Assembly (NCBI RefSeq): GCF_963678635.1
Contig: NC_087067.1
Coordinates: 56,391,964-56,455,963, forward strand
Reading direction: 5' to 3'
Length of the DNA stretch: 64,000 nt
Source of the DNA: Symsagittifera roscoffensis
Lineage: Eukaryota > Xenacoelomorpha > Acoela > Convolutidae
Shown: positions 1 through 11,185 of the stretch, piece by piece
Numbering within the stretch: position 1 is the first letter of the stretch
Layout: every line of letters starts with the position of its first letter
Translations under genes and position numbers: made by a program
The notes under the pieces: model-generated
Databases searched by the model: none
Told to the model about the DNA's origin: nothing
The model's input: only the letters and a program-made list of their open reading frames with translations

Positions 1-29
1 AAATTGATCTGATTGGCTTTTTTTCTCAC

Positions 30-36
30 TATAAAT
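30..36 (+). promoter_or_regulatory. TATA-like box (TATAAAT)
   Basis: TATAAAT lies at the left edge of the tandem unit, with a second copy at 2186-2192. It is about 620 bp upstream of the start codon, so if real it implies a long leader or a 5' intron. In an AT-rich sequence this match alone is weak. Confidence 0.25.
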
Positions 37-656
37 GCAATACTCCTTGCGTGAAAGCAACTCGCTTCGGCTAATTGAATCGAATAGCCACTCCCGGCGC
101 AACACTGGTAGGCAGCACCCGTCTGCTAACTTTCTGGCATCGGGCGAGCAGTCATCATTCGCGAGTAGTATCCAGCGTCTATTTCCATAGCAGTCCTGTT
201 ACAAAATAACAGATGGTACCACTTAATTGGTTGAATGTGTACAGCGGGTTCTCAAATATGAAAACTAGCTTAGTACAACAATAAATTAATACCAAAAATG
301 GTTATACATGTCAAATCTGTCTGGCAAATTCCCGTTTTAGCTCAAAAATCTCAACGTTTTTACCCTGGTGGCATGCATGTTATCTCTTTGAAGTGTAAAC
401 TTCTGTCATTTTGGGCTTAGGGTATCATAAAAAGGCCCCATGCTGTTTCTTTGAAGTATAGATTTTCAAAGCGTTCACATTTCGACTTTAATTGCAAAAA
501 CCCTGAAAACATTAAAATTTTTATAAACCCAGATTTATGGTAATTGGCTAAATCTTAGACCACCAGCAATAAAAAACTAAAAGTGGTACGTCAAACTAAA
601 TCTACTCACTATTTTTATTCAATCTCTCAAAATCAAACAAAACAAAATTTTCAACT

Positions 657-1130
657 ATGGCAACTCCACTGCAAATCATTTCAATTAATTCTCTTGAAAG
701 AGCTATATTATACCAAACTTATACCAGAGATTCTATCGTAGTGGTTCAACAGGAACGGAAAATGCGTCATCGAAAAGCAAGTCCTTTGAACGATCTTGAT
801 CCAGGAAGCAGAGAATTCGATGAATGGGTCACTAAAAACCATATGATGTTACCGAATTATTTGCTGGATCAAATTGGTATCCTCATACAAAGCAGAAAAC
901 AGGTCTACGAGAGTTGTTGTGTGACTGAATCGTATCCTGCTCTGAAGCGCACAGCTATTCAAGACCCTACTTGCCTTGATCGTTCACCGAGAAAAATACT
1001 GTTTAACTACGATTGCCAATCGATCCCCTTCTACGAAAATCAGGAAGGATCCATTAGAGGTTTAGCAGAGCGAGAAACTTACTGGAATATTGAGTCGATT
1101 GAATCACCAGATCCAACAAAAAACAAATGA
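657..1130 (+). CDS. Unrecognised 157-residue protein, copy 1 (zero-frame part)
   Basis: I do not recognise this protein. The ATG at 657 sits in a good animal context (A at -3, G at +4) after a leader dense in stops. The product has no signal peptide or membrane segment. It has a charged N-terminal third (ERKMRHRKASPL), a mixed middle containing DEWVTKNHMMLPNYLLDQIG, and several Cys residues. The frame stops at TGA 1128-1130, nine bases after an A6 run, exactly where the +1 frame continues open for another 63 codons. Without the stop, or with a +1 shift, the product would be 219 residues. The complete recurrence of the gene in a second tandem unit, together with its normal amino-acid composition, argues that it is a real gene rather than a chance frame. 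Function unknown. Confidence 0.6.
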   Translation: MATPLQIISINSLERAILYQTYTRDSIVVVQQERKMRHRKASPLNDLDPGSREFDEWVTKNHMMLPNYLLDQIGILIQSRKQVYESCCVTESYPALKRTAIQDPTCLDRSPRKILFNYDCQSIPFYENQEGSIRGLAERETYWNIESIESPDPTKNK

Positions 1131-1317
1131 GGACCAGCAGACGCCCAAAACCCCCATTAAACCGGATATTTTTCCAATCACTCAAAAACAGCAGCAGCAA
1201 ACTTCTGCTTCTTCCACCAGTCAAAGTCCCACTGCACCAACCTTAGTAACTGAGACACCGCCTATCAATGCTTGCTATTCGCCGAAAAAACGCAAACTGC
1301 AATTTAGAGATCTCTGA
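1090..1317 (+). CDS. +1-frame continuation with basic C-terminal tail, copy 1
   Basis: This frame is open from 1090 but has no ATG near its start. Its most natural use is as a continuation of the upstream frame: skipping the T of the TGA at 1128 reads straight into GAG at 1129. The segment is low-complexity (QQQQ, Ser/Thr/Pro-rich) and ends in SPKKRKL just before the stop, which resembles a monopartite nuclear localisation signal. Alternatives are a one-base error in the A6 run at 1118-1123 (one A fewer also fuses the frames), true programmed +1 frameshifting at the slow AAA-TGA site, or an unseen intron. Both tandem copies show the same arrangement. Confidence 0.5.
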   Translation: MSRLNHQIQQKTNEDQQTPKTPIKPDIFPITQKQQQQTSASSTSQSPTAPTLVTETPPINACYSPKKRKLQFRDL

Positions 1318-1484
1318 AAACTCAAAAAAAACTTTGTTTCCACCGAGATTGCACCAGTTTGGGGGTTTATTATTTAGTTTGATTAGTTTTAAATATTGTG
1401 GCTGAATCTTTGTTTCTGTTTTGTTTTTGATTTTTCTAATTTAATGTTTGCTCTGTAATTTTTTTTTTCAGAAATCTTTGAAAG

Positions 1485-1490
1485 AATAAA
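1485..1490 (+). other. Poly(A) signal AATAAA
   Basis: AATAAA lies 168 bp after the stop of the +1 frame and is repeated at 3641-3646 in unit 2. A second AATAAA sits at 2127-2132, near the end of the unit. Either could end the transcript. Confidence 0.4.
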
Positions 1491-2156
1491 ACTAAACAAA
1501 AAGAAACAACTTTAAAATTTTTTTTGTTTTTGAAAAAAAAATTAAGAGTTTCAAAACTTTGTTGAAAACAAATACTGGTATCAAAAATTATCCTCTGGTT
1601 TCGACCATTAGTAGGTGATCAACTTAGCTAATGAATGTTTGCCTGTATATGCAACACTTAACATGTTATTTCTGTTCAAAACCGAAACCAGAAAAAGTTT
1701 ACAAAATTTCGTGTTTTTTTTTGTCCAAAAATTGTCGAAAATTGATTTCGTGAACTGCAACTTTATCCCATACTGTTGCTATAATGGTATTACAGCTGAT
1801 GAAACCCGCAGTGCCTTGATACAACGCTTTTTGAAATGTAATTTTTGAGAAAATCGAAATTCGTTAAAATTCATCGTTGGCTAAGTGTCGTTCACTATGA
1901 AGGCGTGCTCAGAAATGGATGAAACCAATTTTTTTAGACTCAGCGGGATCCGAGTCTCGGCGGCCACGTTTCAAAAGATATTTGGTGGTTTTTGAAAGGA
2001 CTGCATATCCACTGAGCCAATGCTCCTCACAACCCTGCAGTGGAAACCATCTTAAAGTAAAAGCTGAAACACTGCAAAGGACCCAACAGATACCTGAATC
2101 AGTGATCACATACGCCGAATGGATTTAATAAAAACATGAAAAAATCAAAAAAGAAA
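1491..2156. other. Non-coding tail of tandem unit 1
   Basis: Homopolymer-rich sequence with short open frames on both strands at 1615-1848 and 1909-2128, which I regard as chance. By eye this is the most diverged part between the two units: about fifteen substitutions and indels in about 530 bp, against two in the preceding 1.35 kb. Confidence 0.6.
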
Positions 2157-2812
2157 AAATTGATCTGATTGGCTTTTTTTCTCACTATAAATGCAATACT
2201 CCTTGCGTGAAAGCAACTCGCTTCGGCTAATTGAATCGAATAGCGACTCCCGGCGCAACACTGGTAGGCAGCACCCGTCTGCTAACTTTCTGGCATCGGG
2301 CGAGCAGTCATCATTCGCGAGTAGTATCCAGCGTCTATTTCCATAGCAGTTCTGTTACAAAATAACAGATGGTACCACTTAATTGGTTGAATGTGTACAG
2401 CGGGTTCTCAAATATGAAAACTAGCTTAGTACAACAATAAATTAATACCAAAAATGGTTATACATGTCAAATCTGTCTGGCAAATTCCCGTTTTAGCTCA
2501 AAAATCTCAACGTTTTTACCCTGGTGGCATGCATGTTATCTCTTTGAAGTGTAAACTTCTGTCATTTTGGGCTTAGGGTATCATAAAAAGGCCCCATGCT
2601 GTTTCTTTGAAGTATAGATTTTCAAAGCGTTCACATTTCGACTTTAATTGCAAAAACCCTGAAAACATTAAAATTTTTATAAACCCAGATTTATGGTAAT
2701 TGGCTAAATCTTAGACCACCAGCAATAAAAAACTAAAAGTGGTACGTCAAACTAAATCTACTCACTATTTTTATTCAATCTCTCAAAATCAAACAAAACA
2801 AAATTTTCAACG

Positions 2813-3286
2813 ATGGCAACTCCACTGCAAATCATTTCAATTGATTCTCTTGAAAGAGCTATATTATACCAAACTTATACCAGAGATTCTATCGTAGTGG
2901 TTCAACAGGAACGGAAAATGCGTCATCGAAAAGCAAGTCCTTTGAACGATCTTGATCCAGGAAGCAGAGAATTCGATGAATGGGTCACTAAAAACCATAT
3001 GATGTTACCGAATTATTTGCTGGATCAAATTGGTATCCTCATACAAAGCAGAAAACAGGTCTACGAGAGTTGTTGTGTGACTGAATCGTATCCTGCTCTG
3101 AAGCGCACAGCTATTCAAGACCCTACTTGCCTTGATCGTTCACCGAGAAAAATACTGTTTAACTACGATTGCCAATCGATCCCCTTCTACGAAAATCAGG
3201 AAGGATCCATTAGAGGTTTAGCAGAGCGAGAAACTTACTGGAATATTGAGTCGATTGAATCACCAGATCCAACAAAAAACAAATGA
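2813..3286 (+). CDS. Unrecognised 157-residue protein, copy 2
   Basis: Paralogue of the frame at 657, differing by one residue (Asn to Asp at residue 11). The base at -2 of the start codon also differs. The TGA at 3284-3286 and the preceding A6 run are unchanged, so the frame break is not a one-off change in a single copy. The function remains unknown. Confidence 0.58.
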   Translation: MATPLQIISIDSLERAILYQTYTRDSIVVVQQERKMRHRKASPLNDLDPGSREFDEWVTKNHMMLPNYLLDQIGILIQSRKQVYESCCVTESYPALKRTAIQDPTCLDRSPRKILFNYDCQSIPFYENQEGSIRGLAERETYWNIESIESPDPTKNK

Positions 3287-3473
3287 GGACCAGCAGACGC
3301 CCAAAACCCCCATTAAACCGGATATTTTTCCAATCACTCAAAAACAGCAGCAGCAAACTTCTGCTTCTTCCACCAGTCAAAGTCCCACTGCACCAACCTT
3401 AGTAACTGAGACACCGCCTATCAATGCTTGCTATTCGCCGAAAAAACGCAAACTGCAATTTAGAGATCTCTGA
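3246..3473 (+). CDS. +1-frame continuation, copy 2
   Basis: Identical in protein sequence to the +1 frame of copy 1, including the glutamine run and the SPKKRKL tail. The probable entry point is 3285, directly after the first base of the zero-frame stop. Confidence 0.48.
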   Translation: MSRLNHQIQQKTNEDQQTPKTPIKPDIFPITQKQQQQTSASSTSQSPTAPTLVTETPPINACYSPKKRKLQFRDL

Positions 3474-4340
3474 AAACTCAAAAAAAACTTTGTTTCCACC
3501 GAGATTGCACCAGTTTGGGGGTTTATTATTTAGTTTGATTAGTTTTAAATATTGTGGCTGAATCTTTGTTTCTGTTTTGTTTTTGATTTTTCTAATTTAA
3601 TGTTTGCTCTGTAATTTTTTTTTTCAGAAATCTTTGAAAGAATAAAACTAAACAAAAAGAAACAACTTTAAAATTTTTTTTGTTTTTGAAAAAAAAATTA
3701 AGAGTTTCAAAACTTTGTTGAAAACAAATACTGGTATCAAAAATTATCCTCTGGGTTCGACCATTAGTAGTTGATCAACTTAGCTAATGATTGTTTGCCT
3801 GTATATGCAACACTTAACATGTTATTTCTGTTCAAAACCGAAACCAGAAAAAGTTTGCAAAATTTCGTGTTTTTTTTGTCCAAAAATTGTCAAAAATTGA
3901 TTTCGTGAACTGCAACTTTATCTCATACTGTTGCTATAATGGTATTACAGCTGATGAAACCCGCAGTGCCTTGATACGACGCTTTTTGAAATGTAATTTT
4001 TGAGAAAATCGAAATTCGTTTAAATTCATCGTTGGATAAGTGTCGTTCACTATGAAGGCGTGCTCAGAAATGGATGAAACCAATTTTTTTAGACTCAGCG
4101 GGATCGTAAACAAGGCTTAGCCGCCGTTTTCGAGTCTGGGCGGCCACGTTTCAAAAGATATTTGGTGGTTTTTGAAAGGACTGCATATCCACTGAGCCAA
4201 TGCTCCTCACAACCCTGCAGTGGAAACCATCTTAAAGTAAAAGCTGAAACACTGCAAAGGACCCAACAGATACCTGAATCAGTGATCACATACGCCGAAT
4301 GAATTTAATAAAAACAAGAAAAAATCAAAAAAGAAAAAAT

Positions 4341-4695
4341 TGACCTGTTTGGTTTTTTTGAGTTTTAGAAGTTTGACATGAAAAATTCCAATTATTTAAT
4401 TTCTAAAATTTTTCTGATATGAAGCTTTATCACTTCTTTGACGTTCATCAATAGCTGGAAAACAAGAACACCAGTTTTCATTTTTAGCTTGAGCGATTGA
4501 TCAAAACTAACACAAATTTATCAATTACAACAACATAAAAAAATTTGCAATTTAATCAAAAACTTTGATTTCAGATTTGATCCTGTTTTTTTTTAAATTC
4601 TTAAACAAAAACCGCCTATCATTTACAGTAGCGCCTTTTATTGGTCACCTTGGAGTTGCATTCATCTTCCATTTCTAGTCTGAACTGCTATTGTT
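4341..4695. other. Spacer between the two tandem arrays
   Basis: AT-rich sequence with no open frame, tRNA-like or repeat signal that I can support. It is present once and is not part of either flanking array. Confidence 0.5.
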
Positions 4696-6865
4696 AATCA
4701 TTGTTAAAAGAAATGATTTGTTTCGAGAAAAAAAAACAAGTATGTTTCGTCTGCTGTTTCACGTTTCACGAAGTAAAGTTTAAAAAAGAAAGTTTAGTTA
4801 CCAAAGAAAATACAAACAGGTTTCTTAAAACGCACCTTTCTATGTGGTCTCTGCGCTGCTTCTGCAATAAAAAAAAGGAAACAAAAGAAACTGAACCAAT
4901 ACAACAAAAAGAAATTACCATTTTTTTCTGCCATATTATCCAGGAAATTCGAAACCGTGAAAAATTGGTATTGGTATTGACACAATAAGGTATTGGTATT
5001 GGTACTGTTATTGATCAATACCAGGTTCCCGGTATTGGTATTGATCAATTTCCAGAAAACAGGTAGAAACATATTTCGTGTTTCAAACGTTTCGTAATTT
5101 TTGCTAACACAAATTTTCAAAATTTTCAAATATCGAGAAAATGTGCTCTGATATTGCAGTTAACGCGCAAATTGAAAGACTGAAACGAGTGGGCGAACTC
5201 AACCATTGGGAGCCAAATCTATCTTGCGTGTAACAGTCGCCTACTTCGGTCACATATGAGGCTTAAAAAAATAGGCCCTATAACCATTGGCTCAAGATTC
5301 AGGGACACTATCTCTTGTTTTTCGAACTCAAAACGGTCGGAGCCAATTCGGTTCACTTGCAACATGAGACTAAAACCCGTTACAGCTTAAAGCTCAGTAC
5401 CAAAATACCCCCTACCACTCTAGAAAATAAGAACGTCCCCAAACTTAGGTCTCAAAATACCCAAAATACACGAACGCCGTTAAAAACAGGTCGGAACAAT
5501 CCGTAAAGTCACTTTTTATTAGACAGTGGAACTTTGATCCATTTCAGATAGATGAAACCAGCCGGTTACTGTGCAAGTAGCACAGAACGGTCCGACCAGT
5601 CTTATAAAAAATATATTTTTTTTCAAATTGGTGTCATTTTATTGCATGTTGTGATATAAAGATCTGAACGAAAAAGTAGAATTTATGAAGAATTGAGAAT
5701 CATAGTAAAGTAGGTCAATAGGAAAACAGTTTTTGAAAAAAAATTAATAGGAAAAACGAAATAATTTTTTTTTTTTTTTAAATTCAAATTTTTGATTCTA
5801 AATTTGCGATAAAAATTTCCAAAAACTACCTTTACTTGAGTAAACTAAGTTTTTACGGCTTAAATTGATTTTTCGAGCTCTCCCAAAGCACTGTTTTGCC
5901 CCTATTTTGGCCAAATTTTCTGCGCCGGAGGCAAATTTTTGAAAAAACCGTCAAAAAGCCGTTTTTGGGCACTTTTTGAAAAATTTTGACAAAAAAAATC
6001 GGGTTTTTTTAGGCGCGCGCTCCCCTTCAAAGTTAGTATATATTGGCGCCCAAGGCGCCTTTAGAAAAATTATAGGGTCGGTCGGCCAAAAATGGATTTC
6101 TGGCCAAAAATGGTAATTAATTCGACATGCTCATGCTCACTGTCTTCTGACGGGTCAGATCTCCCTGAAGTATTTATATCGCTGGGAGAAGCTTGCATCA
6201 CGTATTCCAGTCAAAATCCTTGGAATTTTCTAGTTATGAAAGTGATAATGATAAAAGAAGATGACAAGTGTTTAAGTCCTTTTCAATTAAAGTCGATACC
6301 GGTTACGTTTCTCTAATAAGAAAACGCAACCCGACACGAGAAAATATAATATACAAGTGTTACAAATAAAAAATTTCGTCGAAAGTTATTTTGTCATTTA
6401 TTGTTCCGAGTACGCAAGCGGCGTTCGCAATCTGTATTGCCAGGGATATTCTCTGTTTTAAAAAGCTGCCTGCTCTGGCTATTCGGTAAGAAATCTAAAC
6501 CATGATGCAGAAAAATTGAAAATTTTAACATTTATAAGCTATTTGGTAAAAAAAGTTTGAAGAAATGTCAATATTACCAAAGAAACATAGAAGTTATTAT
6601 ACTTGATTTGAGTAATTTGATCAAGATATTTCGAATAATCAATTTCTCAATTGATGTTAAATTTCTACATTTACTGGTTAGTTTTTGGCAGTTGTCATAA
6701 TCTTTTACTAATTACCCCGTATAAACCAATTATTGTCTGTTTTTCTGACTTTAGACCCTTTTCTAATCTTTGACCACTCTGCTCATTCGCTGGCCACCAG
6801 CTTATCAGTTTTAAATTCATACTTTTCAGTTGTTGCGAAAAAATCAGGCATGTCTCGTCTAAACT
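4696..6865. repeat. Array 2, copy 1 (2.17 kb)
   Basis: First of three head-to-tail copies. It lacks about 76 bp near 5071 that copies 2 and 3 contain. In order it holds a core module, the left half of a TIR element (TGGTCCGACCA-type motif near 5590), and a module with the palindrome GGCGCCCAAGGCGCC near 6045. A minus-strand frame of about 43 codons in the last module (near 6070-6200) encodes an acidic SEDSEHEH peptide that recurs in each copy. No autonomous gene is evident. Confidence 0.9.
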
Positions 6866-9110
6866 AATCATTGTTAAAAGAAATGATTTGTTTCGAGAAA
6901 AAAAAACAAGTATGTTTCGTCTGCTGTTTCACGTTTCACGAAGTAAAGTTTAAAAAAGAAAGTTTAGTTACCAAAAAAAATACAAACAGGTTTCTTAAAA
7001 CGCACCTTTCTATGTGGTCTCTGCGCTGCTTCTGCAATAAAAAAAGGAAACAAAAGAAACTGAACCAATACAACAAAAAGAAATTACCATTTTTTTCTGC
7101 CAAATTATCCAGGAAATTCGAAACCGTGAAAAATTGGTATTGGTATTGACACAATAAGGTATTGGTATTGGTACTGTTATTGATCAATACCAGGTTCCCG
7201 GTATTGGTATTGATCAATTTCCAGAAAACAGGTAGAAACTCAGCATTCTTTGTGATGAAAACATTGCGGAAAAAAAAAGAAAATTATGAAGAATTCATGC
7301 AAGACATTTCGATCCAAAATATTTCGTGTTTCAAACGTTTCGTAATTTTTGCTAACACAAATTTTCAAAATTTTCAACTATCGAGAAAATGTGCTCTGAT
7401 ATTGCAGTTAACGCGCAAACTGAAAGACTAAAACGAGTGGGCGAACTCAACCATTGGGAGCCAAATCTATCTTGCGTGTAACAGTCGCCTACTTCGGTCA
7501 CATATGAGGCTTAAAAAAATTGGCCCTATAACCATTGGCTCAAGAGTCAGGGACACTATCTCTTGTTTTTCTACCTCAAAACGGTCGGAGCCAATTCGGT
7601 TCACTTGCAACATGAGACTAAAATCCGTTACAGCTTAAAGCTCAGTACCAAAATACCCCCTACCACTCTAGAAAATAAGAACGTCCCCAAACTTAGGTCT
7701 CAAAATACCCAAAATACACGAACGCCGTTAAAAACAGGTCGGAACAATCCGTAAAGTCACTTTTTATTAGACAGTGGAACTTTGATCCATTTCAGATAGA
7801 TGAAACCAGCCGGTTACTGTGCAAGTAGCACAGAATGGTCCGACCAGTCTTATAAAAAATATATATTTTTTTCAAATTGGTGTCATTTTATTGCATGTTG
7901 TGATATAAAGATCTGAACGAAAAAGTAGAATTTATGCAGAATTGAGAATCATAGTAAATTAGGTCAATAGGAAAACAGTTTTTGAAAAAAAATTAATAGG
8001 AAAAACGAAAAAAAATTTTTTTTTTAAAATTCAAATTTTTTATTTCTAAATTTGCGATAAAAATTTCCAAAAACTACCTTTACTTGAGTAAACTAAGTTT
8101 TTACGGCTTAAATTGATTTTTCGAGCTCTCCCAAAGCACTGTTTTGCCCCTATTTTGGCCAAATTTTCTGCGCCGGCGGCAAATTTTTGAAAAAACCGTC
8201 AAAAAGCCGTTTTTGAGCACTTTTTGAAAAATTTTGACAAAAAAATCGGGTTTTTTTAGGCGCGCGCTCCCCTTCAAAGTTAGTATATATTGGCGCCCAA
8301 GGCGCCTTTAGAAAAATTATAGGGTCGGTCGGCCAAAAATGGATTTCTGGCCAAAAATGGTAATTAATTCGACATGCTCATGCTCACTGTCTTCTGACGG
8401 GTCAGATCTCCCTGAAGTATTTATGTCGCTGGGAGAAGCTTGCATCACGTATTCCAGTCAAAATCCTTGGAATTTTCTAGTTATGAAAGTGATAATGATA
8501 AAAGAAGATGACAAGTGTTTAAGTCCTTTTCAATTAAAGTCGATACGGGTTACGTTTCTCTAATAAGAAAACGCAACGCGACACGAGAAAATATAATATA
8601 CAAGTGTTACAAATAAAAAATTTCGTCGAAAGTTATTTTGTCATTTATTGTTCCGAGTACGCAAGCGGCGTTCGCAATCTGTATTGCCAGGGATATTCTC
8701 TGTTTTAAAAAGCTGCCTGCTCTGGCTATTCGGTAAGAAATCTCAAACATGATGCAGAAAAATTGAAAATTTTAACATTTATAAGCTATTTGGTAAAAAA
8801 AAGTTTGAAGAAATGTCAATATTACCAAAGAAACATAGAAGTTATTATACTTGATTTGAGTAATTTGATCAAGATATTTCGAATAATCAATTTCTCAATT
8901 GATGTTAAATTTCTACATTTACTGGTTAGTTTTTGGCAGTTGTCAATCTTTTACTAATTACCCCGTATAAACCAATTATTGTCTGTTTTTCTGACTTTAG
9001 ACCCTTTCTAATCTTTGACCACTCTGCTTATTCGCTGGCCACCAGCTTATCAGTTTTAAATTCATACTTTTCAGTTGTTGCGAAAAAATCAGGCATGTCT
9101 CGTCTAAACT
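6866..9110. repeat. Array 2, copy 2 (2.245 kb)
   Basis: Full-length unit of the array. It differs from its neighbours mainly by homopolymer lengths and scattered substitutions. Short frames at 7162-7431 and 7563-7754 recur in other copies but change length with single indels, so I do not call them genes. Confidence 0.92.
7135..7222. repeat. GGTATTG-rich quasi-palindrome inside the core module
   Basis: Short GGTATT repeats followed by an inverted pair: ATTGATCAATACC at 7179-7191 and GGTATTGATCAAT at 7206-7218. The same structure appears in nearly every core module of arrays 2 and 4 (for example near 4970, 9380, 20133, 22617, 25097 and 29665). One copy (near 27600) has lost the right arm. Confidence 0.75.
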
Positions 9111-10685
9111 AATCATTGTTAAAAGAAATGATTTGTTTCGAGAAAAAAAACAAGTATGTTTCGTCTGCTGTTTCACGTTTCACGGAGTAAAGTTTAAAAA
9201 AGAAAGTTTAGTTACCAAAGAAAATACAAACAGGTTTCTTAAAACGCACCTTTCTATGTGGTCTCTGCGCTGCTTCTGCAATAAAAAAAAGGAAACAAAA
9301 GAAACTGAACCAATACAACAAAAAGAAATTACCATTTTTTTCTGCCAAATTATCCAGGAAATTCGAAACCGTGAAAAATTGGTATTGGTATTGACACAAT
9401 AAGGTATTGGTATTGGTACTGTTATTGATCAATACCAGGTTCCCGGTATTGGTATTGATCAATTTCCAGAAAACAGGTAGAAACTCAGCATTCTTTGTGA
9501 TGAAAACATTGCGGAAAAAAAAAGAAAATTATGAAGAATTCATGCAAGACATTTCGATCCAAAATATTTCGTGTTTCAAACGTTTCGTAATTTTTGCTAA
9601 CACAAATTTTCAAAATTTTCAACTATCGAGAAAATGTGCTCTGATATTGCAGTTAACGCGCAAACTGAAAGACTAAAACGAGTGGGCGAACTTAACCATT
9701 GGGAGCCAAATCTGTCTTGCGTGTAACAGTCGCCTACTTCGGTCACATGAGGCTTAAAAAAATTGGCCCTATAACCATTGGCTCAAGAGTCAGGGACACT
9801 ATCTCTTGTTTTTCTACCTCAAAACGGTCGGAGCCAATTCGGTTCACTTGCAACATGAGACTAAAACCCGTTACAGCTTAAAGCTCAGTACCAAAATACC
9901 CCCTACCACTCTAGAAAATAAGAACGTCCCCAAACTTAGGTCTCAAAATACCCAAAATACACGAACGCCGTTAAAAACAGGTCGGAACAATCCGTAAAGT
10001 CACTTTTTATTAGACAGTGGAACTTTGATCCATTTCAGATAGATGAAACCAGCCGGTTACTGTGCAAGTAGCACAGAATGGTCCGACCAGTCTTATAAAA
10101 AATATATATTTTTTCAAATTGGTGTCATTTTATTGCATGTTGTGATATAAAGATCTGAACGAAAAAGTAGAATTTATGCAGAATTGAGAATCATAGTAAA
10201 GTAGGTCAATAGGAAAACAGTTTTTGAAAAAAAATTAATAGGAAAAACGAAAAAAAAATTTTTTTTTTTTAATTCAAATTTTTGATTTCTAAATTTGCGA
10301 TAAAAATTTCCAAAAACTACCTTTACTTGAGTAAACTAAGTTTTTACGGCTTAAATTGATTTTTCGAGCTCTCCCAAAGCACTGTTTTGCCCCTATTTTG
10401 GCCAAATTTTCTGCGCCGGAGGCAAATTTTTGAAAAAACCGTCAAAAAGCCGTTTTTGGGCACTTTTTGAAAAATTTTGACAAAAAAATCGGGTTTTTTT
10501 AGGCGCGCGCTCCCCTTCAAAGTTAGTATATATTGGCGCCCAAGGCGCCTTTAGAAAAATTATAGGGTCGGTCGGCCAAAAATGGATTTCTGGCCAAAAA
10601 TGGTAATTAATTCGACATGCTCATGCTCACTGTCTTCTGACGGGTCAGATCTCCCTGAAGTATTTATGTCGCTGGGAGAAGCTTG
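9111..10685. repeat. Array 2, copy 3, truncated on the right
   Basis: Follows copies 1 and 2 until GCTTGC near 10685. There the others continue CATCACGTATTCC but this copy switches to zinc-finger coding sequence on the minus strand. The breakpoint is sharp, with no tract or duplication at the join. Confidence 0.9.
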
Positions 10686-10853
10686 CTGCGTAGAGAGATT
10701 TAAATCGCTACGCTCGAGTCTTGAGAACTCTGGGTGTTTAGCAATTACATGATTTTTTAAATTCCTTTCCAATTTGTAGGGCTTCTTGCATTGTGCGCAC
10801 CAAAATTTAGTTTCAAATGGAGGCAAGGCTGAAAGCAAACAGAATATTTTCAA
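10560..10853 (-). pseudogene. C2H2 zinc-finger exon fused to repeat module
   Basis: The minus-strand frame encodes one classical C2H2 finger. Zinc ligands are C19, C22, H35 and H40 (spacing C-x2-C-x12-H-x4-H), with FWCAQC and LKNHVIAKH around them. A splice acceptor TTTGCTTTCAG ends at 10829, so the exon may begin at 10828 and the residues before it may not be coding. After the finger the frame runs into the repeat module, giving a Ser/Asp/Glu/His-rich tail (SEDSEHEH) and a stop at 10560. The tail is present in the other array-2 copies without the finger. The repeat therefore either captured the 3' end of a zinc-finger gene or broke one. I see no other exons. Confidence 0.5.
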
Positions 10854-10876
10854 CTCAGATATGGCAATTTTGTCAA

Positions 10877-11185
10877 TGTTCCGACCATTGACAATGGGGA
10901 AGAACTTTGTATTCGGGTGTTTTAGTTTTTCAACTTTTTGTGTTTTCCATAACTAGTTTTGAAAGCATCGTTTGAAAAAAAACACGGGCAAAAAAAAAGA
11001 TTTTAAATTTTTAGTGCAAAATATTTTAAAAAATTCTAACATTTTTCTATATTTTTATTTGTTTCTTCTTAGAAGACAGTTGAAGCAGTTTAAGCTTAAT
11101 TCGCTAAATTTCTACGCGTTCGTATAGTTGCACAATCACACGACGTTTAAATTCAGACACTGACTTGAAAAAAAATTTCTAGAAT
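10877..11185 (-). mobile_element. Partial TIR element (TGTTCCGACCA family), reversed
   Basis: Begins with TGTTCCGACCA at 10877-10887. It contains reversed versions of segments seen in the 42.3-kb copy, including CGTTCGTATAGTTGCACAATC and a GAAGACAG stretch. The far terminus is not identifiable. The start is flanked by TGTCAA/TTGACA, giving a local hairpin. Confidence 0.45.

Larger units (their letters stand above)
1..2156. repeat. Tandem unit 1 of a 2.16-kb gene-bearing duplication
   Basis: The sequence from 1 recurs from 2157 with a constant offset of 2156 through the whole gene body. The start codons at 657 and 2813 differ by exactly this amount. The unit holds a TATA-like box near its left edge, an unrecognised small gene, a poly(A) signal, and about 650 bp of non-coding sequence before the next unit. 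The left border may lie outside the window. Confidence 0.95.
2157..4340. repeat. Tandem unit 2 of the gene-bearing duplication
   Basis: Second copy of the 1-2156 unit. It carries an extra stretch of about 25 bp near 4107-4132 that unit 1 lacks. After about 4340 the expected third copy does not appear: the sequence matches only the first few bases (AAAAAATTGA) and then diverges into unrelated DNA. Confidence 0.93.

Noticed and set aside
1118-1124. Classical -1 slippery heptamer A-AAA-AAC in the zero frame
   Set aside because: The downstream open frame is +1, not -1, so the heptamer does not lead into it. Any shift must use the AAA-TGA site or a homopolymer change.
4794-5129. Minus-strand 111-codon frame and its relatives near 9208 and 24924
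   Set aside because: Low-complexity Asn/Thr/Leu text produced by reading the GGTATTG repeats backwards. Frame length varies between copies.
5315-5506. Recurrent 63-codon frame (also 7563, 9806, 20568, 25523) as a conserved gene
   Set aside because: It recurs only because the DNA is tandemly repeated. The start codon is not constant, there is no motif, and other copies lose the frame by single indels.
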